Source: Planctomyces sp. (GTDB taxonomy: Bacteria; Planctomycetota; Planctomycetia; Planctomycetales; Planctomycetaceae). Taken from it: 52,592 nt of DNA. Made by a program: the position numbers and the translations under genes. Positions 46,240-52,592 of this stretch are shown here, in pieces; within the stretch, counting starts at the first letter, position 1, and each line of letters opens with the position of its first letter. The notes below the pieces were generated by a model. The model searched no databases. It saw only the letters and a program-made list of their open reading frames with translations, and had not been told where the DNA came from. The stretch is taken from NCBI GenBank assembly GCA_027483405.1, contig JAIXUU010000209.1:1-52592 (forward strand), written 5' to 3'.

Positions 46240-47082
46240 CTACCTGGCTTTCTGGTCGGCATCGCTGGGTGATCGGTAGATACCGGCGGCGGTCAGGCGG
46301 TTCATGACCCAGGTATTTTCTTCGGCACTATAGGAAGGCAAAGGTGCGCGTTCGTAATCGCTCGTGGAATAGGCGGCTTTTTCGAAGGCTTCGCTGACGA
46401 GTGGCTGGATCTCGAGAGTTACGTCTTGATCAGTCGGACGAAGTGGAATGGCAATTGTCGGGAGAGGTTCAGCCAGTTTGACCTCGTAGCATTCCGCTTC
46501 ATCGGGAAGTTCAGCTCGTACGACGATGATGCGATAGGGGTTGCGGCAAACTTGTGGAACAAAATCCTCGTCAGGAAACATCGTCCATTCACCTGCATGC
46601 ACGAGGTCGATCTCGACGAGGTTCACACCGGCATCAAGCAGTTCTTCCTGCCTCTCATGAAAAACAAGCCTTCGGCGTGTATTGGACTTATACTCTGGGC
46701 AGATGAATTCGATGGTTGTAATGAGACGGTCGGTCGGTCGTTCAATGACCGAAATTCGTCGAAAGAGGTTCTTGGGTTGAAAATTAACTACATGGGGTTT
46801 GGCTGTTGAAAGGCGAATATCAGCAGTCTGAATGACTGAAGAGTTGGTTGCAAATTCACTCTCAGTAATCTGCACATTCGGATGATAAACAGCCGATGCT
46901 ACTATGCGGCCAGTCAGTTCATCTTCAGGAAGAGTCAGTTGAACTTGCTCTTCGAGCCGGGCCCGCAGGTCGTGCGGGAGCTTGGTTTGAAGCTGGTCTG
47001 CAGTATATGTGCAAAGGCGGGTATGGGTATCACTCCACGATGATTCGAGGAGTGGATCCATTCCTGGAAAAATACTTTTCAT
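46240..47082 (-). CDS. DUF4058 family protein
   Basis: A 280-residue protein beginning MKSIFPGMDPLLESSW, the DUF4058 hallmark PGMDPxLE. Further family elements are ADIRLSTAKPHVVNFQP, VIERPTDRLITTIEFICPEYK, LDAGVNLVEIDLVHAGEW and YRIIVVRAELPDEAECYEV. The family is common in planctomycetes and cyanobacteria; the acidic residues in the IEF and EIDL strands have been taken to suggest a nuclease-like fold, but no activity is known to me. It has no signal peptide. cysS lies just upstream, ruvC follows within six bases. Confidence 0.85.
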   Translation of the reverse strand: MKSIFPGMDPLLESSWSDTHTRLCTYTADQLQTKLPHDLRARLEEQVQLTLPEDELTGRIVASAVYHPNVQITESEFATNSSVIQTADIRLSTAKPHVVNFQPKNLFRRISVIERPTDRLITTIEFICPEYKSNTRRRLVFHERQEELLDAGVNLVEIDLVHAGEWTMFPDEDFVPQVCRNPYRIIVVRAELPDEAECYEVKLAEPLPTIAIPLRPTDQDVTLEIQPLVSEAFEKAAYSTSDYERAPLPSYSAEENTWVMNRLTAAGIYRSPSDADQKAR

Positions 47083-47121
47083 GTTGTTCTCCCAGTCGCC
47101 TGAGAACTGGCGGTCCGTCGA

Positions 47122-48675
47122 TCAAGCTTTTTTCCAGAGGGTGCCGTCGGGGCGATCCTCCAGTATGAGCTTCAGTTCGGTCAGCTTGTTGCGAATGAGG
47201 TCGGCCACAGCGAAGTTTTTGGATTTTCGAGCATCGGCACGAATCTGAATGATGAGTTGCATGAGACCATCGAGCAGGCCGTCGTCTGCGGAGGATTCCT
47301 TTGCACGTGGTTCGCGGAAGACGCCCAGCAGCAGGCCGAGTTCGCGCACGAGCGTCATGGCGTCGGTCAGTAACTGCAGATCAGCGGCTGAACCTGCCCC
47401 TGTTTCGAGCTTCTTTTCGGAGATAAAGCCATTGATGACACGGCGCATTTCAAAAAGGACACCGACGGCACCACCCGTATTGAAGTCGTCGTCCATCGCA
47501 TCGAGGTAGCGATCTTTCAGCCCGTTGAGTTCAGTCGCAAAAGCCTCTTGATCCGGAGTCTGGGCGGTGATGGGTTTTGACTCACTTCGTTTTGTTGCGG
47601 GTACTAGAGAATAGAAATTCTTCTTCGTTAATCGCTCGTAAAGTTCGAACAGTCGGAAAAAGCCTTCGAGGCTCTTGCCAGTCTCGGCAATGCGTTCGAG
47701 GCTGAAATCGATGGGGCTGCGGTAGTGGGTTGCCAGGAGGAAGAAGCGGACGGTCTCCGGGTGATGGTGGGCAAAGACGGCTGTTTTGACAGATTCTGCT
47801 CCTTGTGAGCCTGCGAGCTTACCGGCGATCTGGGATTCGGCGTCACCTTTTTTGTCGTGCTGTCCGCCGACTTTGCCGGCCTGGCCGCTGGCCTGCATGA
47901 GGCCGTTATGCATCCAGTAGCGGGCGAAGGGATGGCCCGTGCAGCTTTCGCTCTGGGCGAGTTCGTTCTCGTGGTGCGGGAACATGAGATCGAGGCCGCC
48001 GCCGTGGATGTCGATCGAATCTCCCAGAATCTTTTTGCTCATGGCGGAGCATTCGATGTGCCAGCCGGGCCGACCTTTACCCCAAGGGCTGTCCCAGGCG
48101 GGTTCACCAGGTTTGGAGCCTTTCCACAGGGCGAAGTCGGCAGGGGATTCTTTCCCGCCCATCGATTCGGCCCGGGTGCCAGTGAGCATTTCTTCAAGAC
48201 TGCGGCGGCTCAGCTTGCCGTAATCTTCGTCTTTGGTGCAGCGGAAGTAGACATCGCCGTTGAGCGGGTAGGCGTAACCCTTTTCGACCAGTTTGCCGAT
48301 CATGTCGAGCATGTCGCCAATGTGGTCTGTGGCGTAAGGGAAGTGATCAATGGAGTCGACGCCCATCAGCTTCAAATTATCGAAGTAGTCTTCGGTCATC
48401 TGTTTGGCGAGGGCTTCGACAGTCATTCCCTTTTCGTTGGCTTTGTTGATGAGCTTGTCATCGACATCGGTAATGTTGACGACGAACGTGACGTCATAAC
48501 CCGAATAAGCGAGGTAGCGCTTGACGGTGTCAAAGATGACGGGGCCGACCATGTGGCCGATGTGAGCGGGCTTATAGACAGTGGGGCCGCAGAGGTACAT
48601 TTTGACCTTGCCGGGCTCGACGGTCTGAAAAGTTTCCTTTTGGCGAGAAAGTGTGCTGTAGACGCGGAGAGGCAT
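47122..48675 (-). CDS. cysS: Cysteinyl-tRNA synthetase
   Basis: CysRS, 517 residues, attaches cysteine to tRNA-Cys. The class I signature is PAHIGHMVG (HIGH at 38-41); zinc ligands are C29, C209 (ECSAMSK), H234 and E238 (HHENE). Anticodon-stem helices and the C-terminal DALR-like region are present. Unusually, the KMSKS loop is not recognisable: the stretch after MHNGLMQASG is a longer, glycine- and lysine-rich insertion with KLAGS at 286-290 where KMSKS should be. The rest is intact. The gene leads the minus-strand run with DUF4058, ruvC, kinase and ruvA. Confidence 0.92.
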   Translation of the reverse strand: MPLRVYSTLSRQKETFQTVEPGKVKMYLCGPTVYKPAHIGHMVGPVIFDTVKRYLAYSGYDVTFVVNITDVDDKLINKANEKGMTVEALAKQMTEDYFDNLKLMGVDSIDHFPYATDHIGDMLDMIGKLVEKGYAYPLNGDVYFRCTKDEDYGKLSRRSLEEMLTGTRAESMGGKESPADFALWKGSKPGEPAWDSPWGKGRPGWHIECSAMSKKILGDSIDIHGGGLDLMFPHHENELAQSESCTGHPFARYWMHNGLMQASGQAGKVGGQHDKKGDAESQIAGKLAGSQGAESVKTAVFAHHHPETVRFFLLATHYRSPIDFSLERIAETGKSLEGFFRLFELYERLTKKNFYSLVPATKRSESKPITAQTPDQEAFATELNGLKDRYLDAMDDDFNTGGAVGVLFEMRRVINGFISEKKLETGAGSAADLQLLTDAMTLVRELGLLLGVFREPRAKESSADDGLLDGLMQLIIQIRADARKSKNFAVADLIRNKLTELKLILEDRPDGTLWKKA

Positions 48676-48980
48676 CGCATCAATCCGTGATGAATGGAGG
48701 GGTTGGCGTAATCCGTAAAGCCAGAAATCGTGGCTGCTTCGGTAGAATAGCAGCCCGGGGACTGCGCGCGAACAGCAGCCGCCTAGCGAAGCTGGCTTTG
48801 GTCGATGGGTTTCTTTGGATTCTGAGGAAAAACTGGAAACTTAGAGGCTTTCGGATCGCGGAAATTTGCTGTAGTTTGTGATAATCAATGGACATGTAGG
48901 GTTCTTTTCAGCACGCTTTGATTGGAAAACCTGCTATTCACCAGCTTAACTTAGAAGTTCCAGTACCGCAGGGATGCGAT
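48676..48980. other. Divergent region between cysS and the prenyl synthase
   Basis: About 305 bp with short frames only. No T-box leader or palindrome was recognised. Confidence 0.3.
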
Positions 48981-49937
48981 ATGTCGGCTGCTCATGTTCC
49001 TGCATCGCGATCACCCGTGGCCACGAATTTGTCCAGTGGCGCGGTTGAGTTCACTCAGCATTTGAGGGAATTGCAGAAGCAGATCGAAGTGGCCATGGAC
49101 ACTGCCCTGAGTGCGACGCCTGACGTTACCCGATTCGTTCCACCGTCGCTGTTTGAATCGATGAGATACAGTGCCCTGGGTGGAGGAAAGCGGCTAAGGC
49201 CGGTTCTGGTATTGCTGGCGAGCGAAGCTTGCGGAGCCGATCCGCTGCAGGCGATGCCCGCTGCAGTTGCGCTGGAGATGATTCATTGTTATTCGCTGAT
49301 CCATGACGATTTGCCGGCCATGGACGATGATGATCTGCGTCGCGGACGGCCCACGAATCATATTGTTTTTGGTGAAGCGACAGCGATTCTGGCGGGTGAT
49401 GGCCTGTTGACGCGGGCATTTGAAGTCCTGGCGACGGAGATTTCGAACAAAGAACTTGCATTGGCCTGTGTGGCGGATCTGGCATCAGCAGCAGGTTGGT
49501 GCGGCATGGTGGGTGGACAGGCGGCTGATCTGGCTGCCGAGACGACACCCGTGACCACTCTGGCTGAACTGGAGCAGATTCATCATCGCAAGACCGGGCG
49601 ATTGCTGGCATGTGCCTTGACGATGGGTGGCCGGTTGGGTGGAGCTTCGGTCCAGCAACTGGAATCGCTGGCCCGTTATGGGTTTGCCATTGGCTTGGCA
49701 TTTCAGATTGCTGATGACCTGCTGGATGTCGAAGGTTCATCGGAAAAGCTGGGAAAGCAGACACAAAAGGATGCTCAGGCCGGGAAGGCGACTTACCCTG
49801 GTTTTCTGGGAATCGAAGCCAGCCGTGAGCGAGCGGCAGATCTGGTGAAGCAGGCCTGTCGAGAACTGGAATTGTTCGGGCCACGAGGCCAGTGGTTGAG
49901 CGATCTGGCACTGTACATTATTGAACGTGATCACTAA
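48981..49937 (+). CDS. ispA: Short-chain polyprenyl diphosphate synthase (FPP/GGPP type)
   Basis: A 318-residue trans-prenyltransferase from ATG 48981 with AGGGA upstream. It joins isopentenyl diphosphate to allylic diphosphates. The first aspartate-rich motif is HDDLPAMDDDDLRRGRPT and the second is FQIADDLLDVEG; GGGKRLRPVL is the usual binding loop. Product length (C15 or C20) cannot be told reliably. dxs follows 226 bp downstream on the same strand, the common ispA-dxs pairing. Confidence 0.9.
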   Translation: MSAAHVPASRSPVATNLSSGAVEFTQHLRELQKQIEVAMDTALSATPDVTRFVPPSLFESMRYSALGGGKRLRPVLVLLASEACGADPLQAMPAAVALEMIHCYSLIHDDLPAMDDDDLRRGRPTNHIVFGEATAILAGDGLLTRAFEVLATEISNKELALACVADLASAAGWCGMVGGQAADLAAETTPVTTLAELEQIHHRKTGRLLACALTMGGRLGGASVQQLESLARYGFAIGLAFQIADDLLDVEGSSEKLGKQTQKDAQAGKATYPGFLGIEASRERAADLVKQACRELELFGPRGQWLSDLALYIIERDH

Positions 49938-50163
49938 GTCTGTCGGCAAGACGGAAGGGATTTCGGGGCAAAGTCGAGGCAACGTTGAGAAGGTTAATTC
50001 GGAGAGTCTGGCTGCGGTCTAAGAATGAGTTTGTCGAAGCGAAAGCTGCTCCGGGATGCCTCTCAGCCTGGTTTTCAACATGAATTGCGAATGGAATCGA
50101 GTTAATTTCTTGAAAGATTTTACTCTTTCGAGAGCCACGAACTGACTGGTCAGGAACACGATC

Positions 50164-52056
50164 ATGCAGATGGAACATCTTCCGAGGATTACTTCTCCCA
50201 AGGATTTGGAGAAATTGAATCCTTCTCAGTTGATTCAGCTGGCCGATGAAATTCGGGAGGCGCTCTGCGGGGTGGTTTCGGATCGAACGGCTCACTTTGC
50301 CAGTAATCTGGGTGTGGTTGAGCTGTGCCTGGCACTGCATCTGGAGTTTGATTTTTCACATGATCGATTGATCTGGGATACGGGACATCAGATCTACCCT
50401 CACAAATTGATCACCGGTCGGTTTGCCTCTTTCCCGACAATCCGGCAGCGTGGCGGGCTGATGGGTTTCCCCAACCCTCAGGAAAGCGACTATGACCTGT
50501 TTATGACAGGCCATGCCGGGGCAAGTGTCTCGACTGTCCTGGGATTAAAGGCGGGTGATGACCTGGCGGGTGAAGATCGCAAGTCGGTCGCAGTGATTGG
50601 TGACGGAGCACTCCCTTCGGGTGTGGTCTTCGAAGCCATGAACAACGCGGCAGAGCTTAAGAAAGACATGCTGGTCATTCTGAATGACAACAAAATGGGG
50701 ATCTGTCCGCGCGTGGGAGGCTTGGCTCAATATCTGGATAAAGCCCGCAGTGCGCCGATGTACGATGGGCTAAAGCGGGATATTACGCGGTTCTTGAAGT
50801 CTGTCCCTGTCGTTGGTGAAAGTGCGAAGCAGACACTTTCACAGATCAAGGATGCCGTCAAAGGGATGCTGCACGGCGGTATGCTCTTCGAAGAGATGGG
50901 CTTCAAATACATTGGCCCGATTGACGGTCATGATCTGCCGACACTCCGGAAGTATCTGGCCATGGTCAAGAAGATGAAGGGGCCAGTCCTTCTCCATGTG
51001 TTTACCAACAAGGGACATGGCTTCCGTCCGGCTTGTGACGATCCGGTGACGTTCCATGCACCACCTCCGTTCCAGAGGGATGCGTATGGACAGATCGTCC
51101 AGATGAAATCGACATCGAGCCGGGCGTATACGAATGCCGTCAGCGATGCGCTCTACAAATCGATGGAGAAAGATTCCCGGGTTTGCGTGCTGACAGCGGC
51201 AATGTGTGAAGGAAATAAACTGAGCCGCATTCGACAGGATTTCCCTGAGCGATTCTTTGATACGGGGATTTGTGAAGCTCATACCGTTGCGTTTGCGGGA
51301 GGGATGGCAAAAGCGGGAATGCGGCCTGTGGTCGATATCTACAGTACGTTCCTGCAACGGGCGTTTGACCATATTTTTCAGGAAGTCTGTCTGCAGAATT
51401 TGCCTGTGGTGTTTGCGATGGATCGCGCGGGGATTGCGGGACCGGATGGGCCGACGCATCACGGGGTATACGACATATCGTATACGCGCATTTTCCCGCA
51501 CATGATCTGTATGGCTCCTGGTGATGAAAGCGATGTTGCGCCGATGATGGATCTTGCGCTGTCGCTCGATCGACCTGTGGCGATCCGCTATCCGAAAGCT
51601 AATGTTGAAACGATTCCCCGCATAATGACTCCTGTCGAGTTAGGGAAGGCGGAGGTTATTGGTGAAGGACAGGATGGGACGCTGGTGGCCTATGGTTCTT
51701 TGTTGACCAGTTGTGTGAAAGCGGCTGAGATTCTGCGTGAAGAACATGGCCTCGATGTCGGGATTATCAATGCCCGTTTTGCTAAACCTCTCGATGAAGA
51801 ATGCCTGCTGGGGGTGCTGGAGCAGGGCTTTGTGATCACGATTGAAGAGCATGTTCTGGCCGGTGGATTTGGTTCTGCGGTTCTGGAAGCGGCATCCCAA
51901 CGAGGTGTCTCTTGTGATCGACTGAAAATTCTCGCTCTGCCAGACCGATTCGTGGAACATGGCGAACGTGACGAGCTGCTGGCCGAATGTGGCTTGAGTG
52001 TGTCAGGGATTGTTGCGACGGCACTGGAGATGGCTGGGAGAGAAGTGGAGATCTGA
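50164..52056 (+). CDS. dxs: 1-Deoxy-D-xylulose-5-phosphate synthase
   Basis: DXS, first enzyme of the MEP pathway, condensing pyruvate and glyceraldehyde 3-phosphate with thiamine diphosphate. The cofactor motif is VIGDGALPSGVVFEAMNNA; GHQIYPHKLITGR, DGPTHHGVYD and CEAHTVAFAGGMA are other conserved sites including the catalytic Glu. 630 residues, normal. It differs from E. coli DXS at some usually invariant positions, e.g. TGHAGAS where E. coli has GHSSTS, but overall order is preserved. AGGA precedes the ATG by about nine bases. Confidence 0.93.
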   Translation: MQMEHLPRITSPKDLEKLNPSQLIQLADEIREALCGVVSDRTAHFASNLGVVELCLALHLEFDFSHDRLIWDTGHQIYPHKLITGRFASFPTIRQRGGLMGFPNPQESDYDLFMTGHAGASVSTVLGLKAGDDLAGEDRKSVAVIGDGALPSGVVFEAMNNAAELKKDMLVILNDNKMGICPRVGGLAQYLDKARSAPMYDGLKRDITRFLKSVPVVGESAKQTLSQIKDAVKGMLHGGMLFEEMGFKYIGPIDGHDLPTLRKYLAMVKKMKGPVLLHVFTNKGHGFRPACDDPVTFHAPPPFQRDAYGQIVQMKSTSSRAYTNAVSDALYKSMEKDSRVCVLTAAMCEGNKLSRIRQDFPERFFDTGICEAHTVAFAGGMAKAGMRPVVDIYSTFLQRAFDHIFQEVCLQNLPVVFAMDRAGIAGPDGPTHHGVYDISYTRIFPHMICMAPGDESDVAPMMDLALSLDRPVAIRYPKANVETIPRIMTPVELGKAEVIGEGQDGTLVAYGSLLTSCVKAAEILREEHGLDVGIINARFAKPLDEECLLGVLEQGFVITIEEHVLAGGFGSAVLEAASQRGVSCDRLKILALPDRFVEHGERDELLAECGLSVSGIVATALEMAGREVEI

Positions 52057-52592
52057 TTTCCACTGGAACGAAGGAGTCAGTCACCATTCGACGTGAATGA
52101 TGATGCCGGGGTTAGCATAGGCTTTTCAGGAGTTGCTGAGATCGCAATTCCGGACGCTCGGGCTCATCAGCTGATTCAAAGAGTGCTGCTGTGTGCAGTC
52201 ATCGCTGGCCAGCCAGCAGGGCCGGCGATCTGCAAGGCCAGCCTCGTGTCATCAAGTGACCAGAGCGTGGTGAGCCAAGTGTTCAAAGCCCGATAAAGGC
52301 CAGAGATTTGAGCACGCCACAAGATTTCCGTTGGTCTGCGGCCAGCCCCAGAATGATGTCGAGCTTGATTGAGGGCGGGAAGATGGCGAGGACGGTCTGA
52401 ATCCAGAAACCGATTCAGCGGAATCGAGAAGACCTTTTCACTCCTTTCTGGAAAAAATCAATAGGCATGATCCGTTGTGTCCCTGGTGATGAATGTGCTG
52501 AACCGGTTTTCTATCGCGTGAACCTCTGCGCTTCATGATTTTTCAAGTGGGGCAGCAGGCTCTGGCCCCGTGGGAGAAGCGGGTTTACTGAG
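52057..52592. other. Region after dxs with no gene recognised
   Basis: About 535 bp to the window edge. A 67-codon plus frame (52093-52296) has no family feature. No terminator hairpin with U-run was seen after dxs. It may be a leader for a gene beyond the edge. Confidence 0.3.

Noticed and set aside
47857-48690. 277-codon plus-strand open frame
   Set aside because: Antisense shadow of cysS, which has clear HIGH and zinc motifs.
52093-52296. 67-codon frame after dxs
   Set aside because: No domain, signal peptide or ribosome site; typical chance frame.

Overview
The window looks like a chromosomal segment of a planctomycete, by gene content and moderate GC closest in feel to the Planctopirus/Gimesia-type Planctomycetaceae (inference, not tested). 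Indicators are a DUF1559 prepilin-like protein followed by a tiny lipoprotein, a DUF1573 protein, a DUF4058 protein, two large membrane-bound Ser/Thr kinases with the N-terminal regions typical of planctomycetes, an ArnT/GT39-like protein and a planctomycete-style short protein at 26.5 kb. No rRNA, tRNA, CRISPR array, prophage or intact insertion sequence was recognised.

Layout. 1-7.2 kb: a truncated secreted dipeptidase, Dps with a clean terminator, a family 4 glycosyltransferase (all minus), ComEC (plus) and an alpha/beta hydrolase (minus). 7.5-9.5 kb: a doubtful small membrane protein, then the DUF1559 pseudopilin and its lipoprotein. 9.8-17.7 kb: DUF1573 protein (minus) divergent from metH, a YhaM-type OB-HD exonuclease and an MFS transporter (plus). 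17.7-22.9 kb: a DUF2459 protein (minus), then a membrane-anchored transglutaminase-fold/discoidin protein and a thioredoxin-fold protein without the CxxC cysteines. 22.9-27.0 kb is the accessory region: a protein with a PD-(D/E)XK-like nuclease signature, two diverged and broken copies of a REP-associated tyrosine transposase (RAYT) each bounded by inverted REP palindromes, two small genes in an AT-richer stretch between them, and further REP palindromes. 27-30 kb: gcvT and a GT39-like glycosyltransferase. 30.2-34.0 kb: the succinate dehydrogenase/fumarate reductase operon sdhC-sdhA-sdhB with terminator. 34.6-38.3 kb: RNase R, a PEGA lipoprotein, and ispF. 38.5-41.6 kb: a TPR-type Ser/Thr kinase split by one in-frame amber codon between its N- and C-lobes. 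42.0-48.7 kb (all minus): cysS, a DUF4058 protein, ruvC, a kinase fused to a formylglycine-generating-enzyme-like domain, and ruvA. 48.9-52.1 kb (plus): a short-chain prenyl diphosphate synthase and dxs.

The isoprenoid genes dxs, the prenyl synthase and ispF all lie within 15 kb, ruvC and ruvA share a minus-strand run without ruvB, and the sdh genes form one operon. The most distinctive signals are the RAYT/REP system (palindromes of different sequence that share a GTAG tetranucleotide next to the stem), a pseudoknot-like set of nested inverted repeats upstream of the MFS gene, the amber-interrupted kinase, and a cysteinyl-tRNA synthetase whose KMSKS loop is replaced by a degenerate, enlarged segment. 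I do not see a clearly new multi-gene system; the best candidates for novelty are the accessory region and the 16.2 kb structured element.
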